A DNA stretch of 64,000 bases from Pseudomonadota bacterium (GTDB lineage: Bacteria > Pseudomonadota > Gammaproteobacteria > Burkholderiales > Burkholderiaceae_B). The stretch is taken from positions 93,617 through 157,616 of the forward strand of contig JAEWEV010000021.1 in the NCBI GenBank assembly GCA_023389155.1. The letters are read 5' to 3'. Below the pieces are notes generated by a model. That model ran no database searches. It was not told the DNA's origin and saw only the letters and a list, made by a program, of their open reading frames with translations. This document shows positions 16,275 to 25,856 of the stretch, piece by piece (position 1 is the first letter of the stretch; every line of letters begins with the position of its first letter). A program made the position numbers and the translations under genes.

Positions 16275-19200
16275 ATGAATGCCCCACTACCCAAAGTGGC
16301 ACAGGATGCCCTGAAGAATACCACCATTGACGACAAATACAGCCTGGAGAAGGGTCGTGTCTACATGAGCGGCACGCAGGCGTTGGTTCGGCTGCCCATG
16401 CTGCAGAAAGACCGTGACAGGCGCGCAGGCCTGAATACAGGCGGTTTTATCTCGGGCTATCGCGGCTCGCCGCTGGGCAATCTTGATCTGAGTCTGTGGA
16501 AGGCAAAAAAGTATCTTGCCGAACATGAAATTTCATTCCAGCCCGGCGTCAACGAAGAACTTGGTGCGACTGCGGTGTGGGGCTCGCAACAAGTCAACCT
16601 GTTTCCCGGCGCGACCAAACAGGGTGTATTTGCCATGTGGTATGGCAAAGGCCCCGGTCTGGATCGCTCCATGGATGTCTTCAAACATGCCAATTCCGCC
16701 GGTTCCAGTGAATTCGGGGGCGTGCTGCTGCTGGCCGGCGATGACCACGCGGCCAAGTCTTCCACCGTAGCCTATCAGTCCGAACACAATCTGCAGTCTG
16801 CCGGTATCCCGGTCCTGTATCCCTGCAACGTGCAGGAATATCTGGATTTCGGCATTCACGGCTGGGCCATGAGCCGCTATTCCGGTCTGTGGGTAGCCAT
16901 GAAGTGTGTCACCGATGTGATCGAATCCAGCTCTTCTGTGGAACTGGATCCCACCCGGGTCGACACCGTCATTCCTGAAGATTTTGACATGCCCGAAGGT
17001 GGGCTGTCGATTCGCTGGCCCGATCCACCACTGGATCAGGAAGCCCGGCTGAACAATTACAAATTCTACGCAGCACTGGCGTATGTCCGCGCCAATAAAC
17101 TGGACAAAATCATTTTTGACTCCCCCAAGGCGCGCTTCGGTATCATGACTGCCGGCAAAGCGTATCTGGATGTGCGCCAGGCCCTCACGGATCTGGGCCT
17201 GGACGAAGAGACCTGTACCGATATTGGTATCCGCCTTTACAAGGTGGGCTGTGTCTGGCCCCTGGAGGCTCAGGGCGCCCGCCAGTTTGCCGAAGGCCTG
17301 GACGAGATTCTGGTGGTTGAAGAAAAACGCCAGATCATGGAATATGCACTGAAGGAAGAGTTGTACAACTGGCGGGACGACGTACGACCCGATGTTTACG
17401 GCAAGTTCGATGCCCGTGACGATGGCGGCGGTGAATGGTCGGTTCCACGCGGCAACTGGCTGCTGCCTGCCAATTACGAGCTGTCGCCGGCAATTATTGC
17501 CAAGGCGATTGCCAAGCGCCTGGAAAAACACACGTTGCCCGACGAAGTGCGCAGTCGTATCCAGGCCCGTATCGCCATCATTCATGCGAAAGAACAGGAT
17601 GCCAAACGGCCCGTAGTGGTACAGGATCGCAAACCGTGGTTCTGTTCGGGCTGCCCGCATAATACCTCGACACGAGTCCCGGAGGGATCCCGTGCCGTGG
17701 CCGGCATTGGCTGCCACTACATGACCATCTGGATGGACCGCAACACCGATACGTTCACCCAGATGGGGGGCGAAGGCGTGCCATGGATCGGCCAGAAAGA
17801 TTTCACCAGCACCAAGCATATTTTCGCCAACCTGGGCGATGGCACGTATTTCCACTCTGGCATTCTGGCCATTCGCGCCTCTATTGCCGCCAAAGTGAAC
17901 ATCACCTACAAGATCCTGTTCAACGATGCGGTAGCCATGACGGGCGGACAGCCTGTCGATGGCACCCTGACCGTACCGCAGATCAACGATCAGCTTTACG
18001 CCGAAGGTGTCGCCCGTATCGTCATCGTCAGCGACGAACCGGAAAAATACAAAGGTGTTTCGCTTGTCGGCAAACCCGATGTTTTCCACCGCGACTCCCT
18101 GGATGATGTCCAGCTTGAACTGCGCGATACAGAAGGCACCACCATTCTTATTTATGATCAGACCTGCGCTACCGAGAAACGCCGGCGTCGCAAACGCAAC
18201 GCCTATCCCGATCCGGACCGCCGTGTTTTCATCAACGAAGCGGTCTGCGAAGGTTGCGGCGATTGCAGTGTAAAGTCCAATTGTCTGTCGGTGGAACCGG
18301 TAGATACGCCCATGGGCAGCAAACGGCGTATCAATCAGTCTTCCTGCAATAAGGATTACTCCTGCCTTAACGGCTTTTGCCCGAGTTTTGTGACGGCAGA
18401 AGGCGCGAAGATACGCAAGCCGCAGACGGCTACCCTGTCTTTCGAAAAAATTGAATCGGATATTCCCGAGCCGTCCATGCCGCAAATTGAGCGCTCCTTT
18501 AATATTCTGGTGCCTGGCGTGGGCGGTACCGGCGTTGTCACCATCGGCGCGCTGCTGGGTATGGCGGCCCATCTGGAACAGAAAGGCGTCAATGTCCTGG
18601 ACATCACCGGGCTGGCCCAGAAAGGCGGCGCCGTTGTCAGTCATGTACAGATTGGCAATCAGCCTTCCGATCTGCATTCGACCCGTATTGGCATGGGTGA
18701 AGCCGATCTGATTATTGGCTGTGATGCCATTGTGGCTGCCTCACGCGAGATCACCTCCAAAACGCGCAAGGGCGTCACAGTGGCGGCAGTCAACAGCGCC
18801 AAGGTGCCGACCGCCGAAATTTTCCAGGACCCAAAATGGCAGTTTCCCTCCGCGATGACCGAACAGGACTTGCGGTCATTGCTAGGCAAAGACAAATGTG
18901 ATTTCCTGGACGCCAACGCCTATGCCGTTGCGTTACTGGGCGATGCGATCTTTGCCAATCCGCTGATGCTGGGCTATGCATGGCAAAAAGGATGGATACC
19001 CCTGCATCATGAAAGTCTGGAACGCGCAATTGAACTTAACGGCGTCGCCGTGGATAAAAATCTGGCCGCCTTCGAATGGGGTCGGTACCTGGCCCACCAC
19101 GGTCTGCAGTCAATCCCACTCGAGAAGAGCTCGCGCACGGTTCGACATGAAAACCTGGTGAACATGCCAGAGAGTATCGATACCCTGATCACGCGGCTCG

Positions 19201-19835
19201 CAGATCATTTGACCAGATACCAGAATGAGCGATATGCAAAGCGCTTTACGCAAGCAGTCGAACGGATCCGCGCAACCGAGACGGACCGGGGCTTCAAGGG
19301 CCATGTACTGACCGAAGCCGTCGCACGCAACCTGGCGAAATTGATGAGCTACAAGGACGAGTACGAGGTGGCGCGCCTGTATACCGATCCGGCGTATTTC
19401 GATAAACTGCGCGCGCAGTTCGAAGGAGAACCGGGCCGCGATTATTCGCTGCATGTGCATCTGGCCCCGCCCGCCTTCAGCAGGAAGGATAAGAAAGGCC
19501 ATCTGATCAAGAAAAAATACGGCCCATGGGTTCTCAAGGCCTTTGCAATACTGTCACGCCTTAAGGGTTTGCGCGGCACCGCGCTGGATCCCTTCGGCCA
19601 CACAGAGGAACGTCGCGCCGAGCGTGCGCTGATCGAGGAATACTTCGCGATGCTGGATGAGTTCAACACCAGTCTGCATGAAAGCAATTTCGACAGTGCC
19701 CTGGCGCTGGCTCGCCTTCCTGATGACATTCGTGGTTATGGACATATCAAGGAAGCCAGTATGGAAAAAGCCGCAAGCCGTCGCGCGCAGTTGCTTGAAG
19801 ACTATCGGCGCCCTGTCCTGAGCAAGGCTGCCTGA
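16275..19835 (+). CDS. Indolepyruvate ferredoxin oxidoreductase, fused alpha-beta type
   Basis: A 1186-residue fusion enzyme that oxidatively decarboxylates aryl- or branched-chain 2-oxo acids to acyl-CoA, passing electrons to ferredoxin. The N-terminal part is the pyrimidine-binding domain (GFISGYRGSPLGNLD). The TPP core shows WFCSGCPHNTST, GIGCHYM and NLGDGTYFHSG. The iron-sulphur region CEGCGDCS.. ..SCNKDYSCLNGFCPSF follows, then the gamma-type domain (VPGVGGTGVVTIG) from about residue 770 and a C-terminal extension as in other proteobacterial fused forms. I chose ATG 16275 (CGGAGA upstream) rather than 16173, whose extra 34 residues show no homology. It is monocistronic and ends at the hairpin 19861-19906. 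It probably serves aromatic amino acid breakdown. Confidence 0.93.
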   Translation: MNAPLPKVAQDALKNTTIDDKYSLEKGRVYMSGTQALVRLPMLQKDRDRRAGLNTGGFISGYRGSPLGNLDLSLWKAKKYLAEHEISFQPGVNEELGATAVWGSQQVNLFPGATKQGVFAMWYGKGPGLDRSMDVFKHANSAGSSEFGGVLLLAGDDHAAKSSTVAYQSEHNLQSAGIPVLYPCNVQEYLDFGIHGWAMSRYSGLWVAMKCVTDVIESSSSVELDPTRVDTVIPEDFDMPEGGLSIRWPDPPLDQEARLNNYKFYAALAYVRANKLDKIIFDSPKARFGIMTAGKAYLDVRQALTDLGLDEETCTDIGIRLYKVGCVWPLEAQGARQFAEGLDEILVVEEKRQIMEYALKEELYNWRDDVRPDVYGKFDARDDGGGEWSVPRGNWLLPANYELSPAIIAKAIAKRLEKHTLPDEVRSRIQARIAIIHAKEQDAKRPVVVQDRKPWFCSGCPHNTSTRVPEGSRAVAGIGCHYMTIWMDRNTDTFTQMGGEGVPWIGQKDFTSTKHIFANLGDGTYFHSGILAIRASIAAKVNITYKILFNDAVAMTGGQPVDGTLTVPQINDQLYAEGVARIVIVSDEPEKYKGVSLVGKPDVFHRDSLDDVQLELRDTEGTTILIYDQTCATEKRRRRKRNAYPDPDRRVFINEAVCEGCGDCSVKSNCLSVEPVDTPMGSKRRINQSSCNKDYSCLNGFCPSFVTAEGAKIRKPQTATLSFEKIESDIPEPSMPQIERSFNILVPGVGGTGVVTIGALLGMAAHLEQKGVNVLDITGLAQKGGAVVSHVQIGNQPSDLHSTRIGMGEADLIIGCDAIVAASREITSKTRKGVTVAAVNSAKVPTAEIFQDPKWQFPSAMTEQDLRSLLGKDKCDFLDANAYAVALLGDAIFANPLMLGYAWQKGWIPLHHESLERAIELNGVAVDKNLAAFEWGRYLAHHGLQSIPLEKSSRTVRHENLVNMPESIDTLITRLADHLTRYQNERYAKRFTQAVERIRATETDRGFKGHVLTEAVARNLAKLMSYKDEYEVARLYTDPAYFDKLRAQFEGEPGRDYSLHVHLAPPAFSRKDKKGHLIKKKYGPWVLKAFAILSRLKGLRGTALDPFGHTEERRAERALIEEYFAMLDEFNTSLHESNFDSALALARLPDDIRGYGHIKEASMEKAASRRAQLLEDYRRPVLSKAA

Positions 19836-19860
19836 CATCAGGAAAGTCTTCCCAGGCACG

Positions 19861-19906
19861 AAATCAGGCCCCGGACGCAGCTTCAGCACGCACCGGGGCC
19901 TGATTT
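19861..19906. terminator. Long stem terminator after indolepyruvate oxidoreductase
   Basis: A perfect 14-bp stem (19861-19874 with 19893-19906) with GC-rich core and ATTT end lies 26 bases past the stop. The T-run is short. Confidence 0.75.
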
Positions 19907-20016
19907 CATGGTTGATTCGAAACTTTCATGCACACCGCTTTATCGTCAGAAGTTACAAAGCGCCAGCCGATCGTCTCTATAATAGATGCTTTGATCATCT
20001 ATTTTTCGGAGACGTT

Positions 20017-20424
20017 ATGAAAACCAAGCCCGTTCTCGGCCAGGAAGAAGTGCAGAAAATCATTGAGGCAGCTGCTGCACATGCTGCCAAAAACAGCTGG
20101 GCCGTAACCATTGCGGTTGCCGATGATGGTGGCCACCTGCTAGGACTGAAAAGACTGGATGGCGCCGCTCCCGTTTCTGCCCATATCGCACCAGCAAAGG
20201 CACATACCGCTGCCCTGGGTCGCCGCGATACCAAAGGCTATGAAGACATGATCAACAACGGACGGGTCGCATTCCTGTCAGCACCTGCCCTGCAAGGCAT
20301 ACTGGAAGGCGGCGTACCGGTGGTTGTCGATGGCCAGACCATCGGTGCCGTTGGCGTTTCAGGCGTCCAGGCCAGCCAGGATGCGGAAACGGCGAAAGCA
20401 GGTATTGCTGCCATTACCGGCTGA
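20017..20424 (+). CDS. GlcG/HbpS-family heme-binding-like protein
   Basis: A 135-residue DUF336 (GlcG/HbpS) protein. It has the family pattern AVTIAVADDGGHLLGLKRLDGA, PAKAHTAALGRRDT and GGVPVVVDGQTIGAVGVSG. It lacks a signal peptide, unlike secreted HbpS. Related proteins bind heme or sit in glycolate and other small-acid catabolic clusters; the role here is unknown. I chose ATG 20017, preceded by CGGAGA; a frame open from 19912 has no such support. It stands alone between two long gaps. Confidence 0.85.
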   Translation: MKTKPVLGQEEVQKIIEAAAAHAAKNSWAVTIAVADDGGHLLGLKRLDGAAPVSAHIAPAKAHTAALGRRDTKGYEDMINNGRVAFLSAPALQGILEGGVPVVVDGQTIGAVGVSGVQASQDAETAKAGIAAITG

Positions 20425-20824
20425 GTCCGGTCTGCAGGCCCCGCTCGCGCTGGCCTGCCCCTGCCGGATATAGCTTCAGTCGCGCGCAGTTGCGAGTCTG
20501 CACCGGTGCCTTGTGCCATGCCAGCTCGTATCTGCGCCTGAACCTGTGATTACACGTTTGCACCAAGGCGGTGAATTTTTACAAAAAATCGCGTCGAATT
20601 CGAACATTTATTGCCCAAGTTACCAAAAATGCGCCAAAAGCGATCAGGGCAATCACCTATATCATGCATTTTTCGCTGCACTGCACACAATATAGCGGTA
20701 TGATATTTACCCCTTGCATGACTTCACCGTAACAACAGCCGCATGCCCATGATTTTCAGGGCCGCTTACCGGTGCCTGAACATGCGATTCCCGTAACCCT
20801 CAACCCGCATTACATTCCACTTAT
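20425..20824. other. Gap between the GlcG-like gene and gdhA
   Basis: No gene seen in 400 bases. A 7-bp hairpin (20434-20440 with 20452-20458) could end the GlcG-like transcript. The gdhA promoter must lie in the AT-rich part at about 20570-20720; a TATGAT at 20699-20704 is a possible -10 element. Confidence 0.5.
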
Positions 20825-22177
20825 ATGACACATATCGATACGACGCTGGCCCGACTGGCCAAATCCAGCCCATCGCAATCCGAGTTCTATCAGGCTGTTC
20901 GGGAAGTACTGGAATCTTTGACTCCCCTGTTCGAGAAAGAAAAACATTACCTGGATCAGAACATCATTGAACGGATCGTCGAACCGGAGCGTCAGATCAT
21001 GTTTCGGGTTACCTGGGTAGACGACAAAGGCAAGATCAATGTCAACAAAGGTTACAGGGTAGAATTCAACTCAGCCATCGGCCCGTACAAGGGCGGTCTG
21101 CGTTTCCACCCCAGCGTATCGGCCAGCATCATCAAATTCCTGGGATTCGAACAAACCTTCAAGAACTCACTCACAGGCCTGGCGATTGGCGGTGGCAAAG
21201 GCGGCAGCGATTTCGATCCCAAAGGAAAGTCCGATAACGAAATCATGAGCTTTTGCCAGGCGTTCATGTCCGAGCTGTACCGCCATATCGGCCCAACCAT
21301 CGACGTCCCAGCCGGGGACATCGGTGTAGGGGGACGCGAAATTGGCTATCTTTTTGGCCAGTACAAGCGACTTACCGGCCGTTACGAGGGCGTGCTAACT
21401 GGTAAACGGGTTCCATGGGGCGGCTCTCTGGTTCGCACAGAGGCAACCGGATACGGTTCGGTGTATTTCGCTCAGGAAATGCTGCAACATACCGGCGACC
21501 ACCTGGAGGGCAAGATCTGCGCGGTTTCCGGCGCAGGCAATGTTGCCATCTACACCATAGAAAAACTCTACCAGTTAGGTGCTACGCCGGTTACCTGCAG
21601 CGATTCCCGCGGCATGATTTATCACAAGTCCGGTATCAAACTGGAAACACTGAAGTCCCTGAAAGAGAGCCAGCAGCTTCCCCTGCAGAAGTATGTTGAA
21701 ATTCATCCCGACGCGATTTACAAAGCCGTGGCCGACTATGCAGCCGATCGCAATGAGGTGTGGTCTGTGCCGTGTGACCTGGCCTTCCCCAGTGCAACAC
21801 AGAACGAGCTGAATCAGGCCGATGCCCTGGCGCTTCTGGCCAACGGCTGCAAATTGGTTGCCGAAGGCGCCAATATGCCGTCCACTCCCGAAGCCGTAGA
21901 GGAGTTTCTGAAGGCAGGCATCCACTACGCACCCGGCAAGGCAGCAAACGCCGGTGGTGTCGCCACAAGCCAGCTGGAAATGGCACAGAACGCAGCAATG
22001 ATTCAATGGAGTTTCGACGAAGTCGACCTGCGCCTGAAAAACATCATGAAGAACATCTTTACGACAGCATGGGAAACAGCTGAGGAATTCAATCAGCCAG
22101 GCAATCTGGTACTTGGCGCCAATATCGCCGGGTTCCGCAAGGTCGCCGATGCCATGATTGATCAGGGCGCCGTCTGA
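20825..22177 (+). CDS. gdhA: NADP-type glutamate dehydrogenase
   Basis: A 450-residue hexameric-type glutamate dehydrogenase making glutamate from 2-oxoglutarate and ammonium. Motifs: NSAIGPYKGGLRFHPSV, the catalytic Lys region GGGKGGSDFDPKGKSD, PAGDIGVGGREIG, and the nucleotide loop VSGAGNVAIYTIEK. Length and motifs match NADP-dependent biosynthetic enzymes. No clear ribosome site precedes ATG 20825. It is monocistronic, ending at two hairpins (22239-22263 and 22311-22346). Confidence 0.96.
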   Translation: MTHIDTTLARLAKSSPSQSEFYQAVREVLESLTPLFEKEKHYLDQNIIERIVEPERQIMFRVTWVDDKGKINVNKGYRVEFNSAIGPYKGGLRFHPSVSASIIKFLGFEQTFKNSLTGLAIGGGKGGSDFDPKGKSDNEIMSFCQAFMSELYRHIGPTIDVPAGDIGVGGREIGYLFGQYKRLTGRYEGVLTGKRVPWGGSLVRTEATGYGSVYFAQEMLQHTGDHLEGKICAVSGAGNVAIYTIEKLYQLGATPVTCSDSRGMIYHKSGIKLETLKSLKESQQLPLQKYVEIHPDAIYKAVADYAADRNEVWSVPCDLAFPSATQNELNQADALALLANGCKLVAEGANMPSTPEAVEEFLKAGIHYAPGKAANAGGVATSQLEMAQNAAMIQWSFDEVDLRLKNIMKNIFTTAWETAEEFNQPGNLVLGANIAGFRKVADAMIDQGAV

Positions 22178-22238
22178 TCACGCCGCGGTTTGTCCAGTCT
22201 GCACCGTCACAAGCCGCAGACTGGTGATCTGATCGTTA

Positions 22239-22263
22239 TTATGGCCGCTGTCAGCGGCCATAA
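22239..22263 (+). terminator. Hairpin after gdhA
   Basis: An 11-bp perfect stem (22239-22249 with 22253-22263) and 3-base loop. There is no T-run, so it may protect the gdhA 3' end rather than terminate by itself. Confidence 0.5.
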
Positions 22264-22291
22264 CTGTTTAACAATGCCTGTTTAACAATAC
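22264..22291. repeat. Tandem 14-base direct repeat
   Basis: CTGTTTAACAAT occurs twice, at 22264-22275 and 22278-22289, with a 14-base period. It lies between the gdhA hairpin and the shared terminator. Confidence 0.6.
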
Positions 22292-22310
22292 AATAACAGC
22301 GCAACAAAAC

Positions 22311-22346
22311 AAAATGCCTCCCGGTCTTGTGGCCGGGAGGCATTTT
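22311..22346. terminator. Bidirectional terminator between gdhA and pnp
   Basis: A perfect 14-bp stem (22311-22324 with 22333-22346) flanked by A-run and T-run, serving convergent gdhA and pnp. Confidence 0.92.
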
Positions 22347-22380
22347 ATTGCAAGGTACTCACGTACCCCTTGCCTGCGAA

Positions 22381-24543
22381 TTACTCCGCAGGTTTGTCTG
22401 ATTGCTCTGCGCTTTCAGCGGCAGCACCTTCCTGCGCGCCTTCCAGACCACCAATGGCTTTGGCCGACAGACGCAGACGTCCACGATCATCGGCTTCGAT
22501 AACCTTGACCTTGACTGTCTGGCCGACGGTCAGCACGTCATTGATGTTGGCAATGCGGTAGTTGGCAATTTCAGAGATGTGAAGCAGGCCATCACGACCA
22601 GGCAGAATCTGTACAATACCACCGAAATCGAGCAGACGCTGTACTGTCCCTTCGTATACCTGTCCAACTTCCACAACGGCAGTCAGTTCTGCGATGCGGC
22701 GTTCGGCTTCTTTGGCCTTGTCCAGATCCGCGCTTGAAATCGTGACCACACCTTCATCACTGATGTCGATCTGGCAACCGGTTTCTTCGGTCAGCGCGCG
22801 GATCGTCGCGCCACCTTTACCAATCACATCACGGATTTTCTCAGGATTGATTTTCATGGACAGCATGCGAGGAGCAAAAGTAGACAGCTCCTGGCGTGAG
22901 CCGGTCAGCGCTTCTGTCATTTTGCCCAGGATATGCATGCGGCCTTCGCGAGCCTGCGCCAGCGCAACCTGCATGATCTCTTTGGTAATACCCTGGATTT
23001 TGATATCCATTTGCAGAGCAGTAATACCATTTTTGGTACCTGCCACTTTGAAGTCCATATCGCCCAGGTGATCTTCATCACCCAGAATATCGGTCAGCAC
23101 GGCGAACTTGCCGCCATCCTTAATCAGACCCATAGCCACGCCGGCAACATGATCCTTGACCGGTACGCCTGCGTCCATCATGGCCAGTGAACCACCGCAA
23201 ACGGAAGCCATGGATGAAGATCCATTGGATTCGGTAATTTCGGATACCACGCGAATGGTGTACTGGAAATCTTCATGGGCTGGTAGCGTAGAAATCAGCG
23301 CGCGCTTGGCCAGACGGCCATGGCCGATTTCACGGCGTTTAGGGGCGCCAAAGCGACCTGTCTCGCCAGTCGCAAACGGAGGCATGTTGTAATGAAGCAT
23401 GAATCGGTCACGGTGTTCACCCATGACAGAATCGATGATCTGTTCGTCCTGTTTAGTACCCAGCGTTGCAATAACCAGCGCCTGTGTCTCGCCGCGGGTA
23501 AAGAGTGCACTGCCGTGCGTACGGGGCAACACGCCCAGACGAATGGAAATGGGACGTACAGTGCGGGTATCGCGACCGTCAATACGTGGCTCACCAGCCA
23601 GAATCTGACCACGAACAATTTTGGATTCCAGATCAAATAGAATATTGTCTACCGTCACTTCATCAGGTGCATCCTGTCCGGCCTGTGCTGCCTGCTCTGC
23701 CAGCGTCTGTTTAACTGCAGCAGTGACTTCGCGCAACTTGGTCGTCCGTTCCTGTTTCTGGCGAATTTCGTAGGCGTTTTTCAGACCAGCTTCAGCAGCG
23801 GCAGTCACGGCAGAAATCAGGGCTTCGTTTTTAGGTGCTGGCTGCCAGTCCCATTCGGGCTTGCCGGCTTCAGCCACGAGTTCATGAATAGCATTAATGG
23901 CGGCCTGCATTTGCTCATGACCGAACACAACGCCACCCAGCATGATTTCTTCAGACAGCTGCTTGGCTTCAGACTCAACCATCAGCACGGCATTTTCGGT
24001 ACCGGCAACAACCAGATTCATTTCGGAATCGTCAAGCTGATCCTGTGTAGGATTGAGCAGATACTGACCATCCTTGTAACCGACACGAGCAGCGCCAATC
24101 GGGCCATCAAATGGGATGCCCGAAACCGCCAGGGCTGCAGAACTGCCAATCAGGGCAGCAATATCGGGATCAATCTGGGGATCAACGGAAAGCACGTGAA
24201 CAATCACCTGCACTTCGTTGTAAAAACCTTCAGGGAACAGCGGACGCAGCGGGCGGTCGATGAGCCTGGATGTCAGGGTTTCTTTTTCGGAGGGCTTACC
24301 TTCACGCTTGAAAAAACCGCCGGGAATGCGACCCGCAGAATAGGTTTTCTCAACATAATCGACCGTAAGCGGGAAGAAATCCTGCCCGGGTTTGGCATTC
24401 TTTGCCGCAACGACGGTGGCCAGCACAACGGAATCTCCCATTGAGACCACAACGGCGCCAGACGACTGACGGGCGATTTCCCCTGTTTCCAGTACAACTG
24501 TATGATCGCCATACTGAAACGACTTGGTCACTTTGTTAAACAT
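22381..24543 (-). CDS. pnp: Polyribonucleotide nucleotidyltransferase (PNPase)
   Basis: A 720-residue phosphorolytic 3'-to-5' exoribonuclease of the RNA degradosome. Two RNase PH-like domains are joined by an alpha-helical linker (about 240-320). The second core has TRGETQALVIATLGT and SSMASVCGGSLAMMDAGVPV. A KH domain (KIRDVIGKGGATIRAL) and an S1 domain (GQVYEGTVQRLLDFG) end the protein. It follows rpsO, the usual order, with a terminator between them so that PNPase is made partly by read-through. Confidence 0.98.
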   Translation of the reverse strand: MFNKVTKSFQYGDHTVVLETGEIARQSSGAVVVSMGDSVVLATVVAAKNAKPGQDFFPLTVDYVEKTYSAGRIPGGFFKREGKPSEKETLTSRLIDRPLRPLFPEGFYNEVQVIVHVLSVDPQIDPDIAALIGSSAALAVSGIPFDGPIGAARVGYKDGQYLLNPTQDQLDDSEMNLVVAGTENAVLMVESEAKQLSEEIMLGGVVFGHEQMQAAINAIHELVAEAGKPEWDWQPAPKNEALISAVTAAAEAGLKNAYEIRQKQERTTKLREVTAAVKQTLAEQAAQAGQDAPDEVTVDNILFDLESKIVRGQILAGEPRIDGRDTRTVRPISIRLGVLPRTHGSALFTRGETQALVIATLGTKQDEQIIDSVMGEHRDRFMLHYNMPPFATGETGRFGAPKRREIGHGRLAKRALISTLPAHEDFQYTIRVVSEITESNGSSSMASVCGGSLAMMDAGVPVKDHVAGVAMGLIKDGGKFAVLTDILGDEDHLGDMDFKVAGTKNGITALQMDIKIQGITKEIMQVALAQAREGRMHILGKMTEALTGSRQELSTFAPRMLSMKINPEKIRDVIGKGGATIRALTEETGCQIDISDEGVVTISSADLDKAKEAERRIAELTAVVEVGQVYEGTVQRLLDFGGIVQILPGRDGLLHISEIANYRIANINDVLTVGQTVKVKVIEADDRGRLRLSAKAIGGLEGAQEGAAAESAEQSDKPAE

Positions 24544-24637
24544 TTTTCATTCCTTACATTAAAGCCAGACGGATTGGTCCGTTTTCAACCGCACACCACG
24601 ATTCTGTGTGCGCGCACCCATCCCGTTCAGGCACAAT

Positions 24638-24682
24638 AAAAAAAACCGTGCCAGGCGCCAGCCTGGCGCTCTGCACGGTTTT
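24638..24682 (-). terminator. rpsO terminator
   Basis: On the minus strand a 10-bp outer stem (24642-24651 region with 24673-24682) with an inner GC-rich stem is followed by a run of eight T. It lies just past the rpsO stop and before pnp. Confidence 0.9.
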
Positions 24683-24703
24683 GTGTTGGGCGCAAACCCA
24701 ATA

Positions 24704-24973
24704 TCACTTACGCAGACCGAGTTTTTCGATAAGCGAGCGGTAAGCGTCAGGGTTACGACCTTTCAGGTAGTCGAGCAGCTTGCGGCGGCGGCTAACCATA
24801 CGCAGCAAACCACGACGAGAGTGGTGGTCTTTCATGTGTTCTTTGAAATGACCGGTTAATTCGTTGATACGCGCGGTCAGCAAGGCGACCTGTACTTCTG
24901 GAGAACCGGTATCGCCCTGGGCGCGACCGAACTCGGCAACAATTTCGGATTTTTTGATATCAGCTACTGACAT
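24704..24973 (-). CDS. rpsO: 30S ribosomal protein S15
   Basis: An 89-residue S15, a primary 16S rRNA binder in the small subunit. It shows GDTGSPEVQVALLTARINEL, HFKEHMKDHHSRRGLL and MVSRRRKLLDYLK. Length and sequence match the family exactly. It is the first gene of the rpsO-pnp unit. Confidence 0.99.
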   Translation of the reverse strand: MSVADIKKSEIVAEFGRAQGDTGSPEVQVALLTARINELTGHFKEHMKDHHSRRGLLRMVSRRRKLLDYLKGRNPDAYRSLIEKLGLRK

Positions 24974-25220
24974 TGTGTATAAGCCTCATGAACTGGCGGT
25001 AAAACCGAGGCGTTTTACCGTGATAGTATTAAAAATATTGGATATTGTCCTGACTTAGGTAAAGCATAGCTATTCCGTTGCAACATAAAACGCTACAATA
25101 AACCGTACCCGGGAAAGCATACTCAAAACCAGCCTTGGAACCCGAGCCTCAGCCAAGACCGACAATTATATATGATTCGGCCGGAACATGCACGAAAACC
25201 TTAGCCAAACAGGTCCAATT

Positions 25221-25829
25221 ATGTCCAATTTCCAGCATTTTCCCCCATTTTTTGGCCCATTTTCCAACACTTCCGGGTCTGGACGGCATACCGGCTCGCG
25301 CCGGCAACCGTTGGCGCCACGCAAAATAGTGCGTGTGATCAGCATTACCGGGCTATGTGCCACGCTTGGCGCCTGCGCTACCTACCGTGATGTGCCGCCC
25401 AATTCCCCGCGATCAGTGGTGTATGAAACCATGGGCCAACCCAGCTTAACCTGTCCGCTTGACAGTGGCGGTGAACGCAGCATCTGGACCCTCCAGCCCA
25501 ATGGACAGTATGCCTATGGCGCGCGGTTCAACGCCGCGGGCATCACCGATAGGGTCGAATCCATACTGACCGATGCCAATTTCCGCAAGCTGGATACCGG
25601 CATCTGGACCGCGGACGACGTTCGATGCGAGTTTGGCCCCCCTGCCCGCATCACCCGCTCAGGCCTGGGGGAAAAGAATGAAGTCGTATGGGAATATCGT
25701 TACAAACAGGCCAATGTCTGGAATTCGCTCATGTACGTCTACTTTGGCCGTGACGGGGAACGGGTCACGCACTATCACCCTGGACCCGATCCCGCTTTCG
25801 AGCGCGAGTTCGAATTCATGGGATTCTGA
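25221..25829 (+). CDS. Putative outer-membrane lipoprotein of unknown function
   Basis: The protein contains a lipoprotein signal: a hydrophobic run VISITGLCATLGAC with lipobox LGAC, followed by a soluble domain with repeated FGPPARIT- and YVYFGRDG-type strands resembling SmpA/BamE-like small domains. The start is uncertain. ATG 25221 has a weak AGG site but gives a long Pro-rich lead before the signal; GTG 25329 would give a normal short signal peptide but has no ribosome site; ATG 25188 is also in frame. It is convergent with pssA, with 27 bases between. Function unknown. Confidence 0.7.
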   Translation: MSNFQHFPPFFGPFSNTSGSGRHTGSRRQPLAPRKIVRVISITGLCATLGACATYRDVPPNSPRSVVYETMGQPSLTCPLDSGGERSIWTLQPNGQYAYGARFNAAGITDRVESILTDANFRKLDTGIWTADDVRCEFGPPARITRSGLGEKNEVVWEYRYKQANVWNSLMYVYFGRDGERVTHYHPGPDPAFEREFEFMGF

Positions 25830-25856
25830 ATCCGACACCCATACGCTCGCTCTGTC

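Noticed and set aside
16533..18677. A 714-codon frame antisense to indolepyruvate ferredoxin oxidoreductase
   Set aside because: It mirrors the codon pattern of a clear conserved gene and has no protein features of its own.
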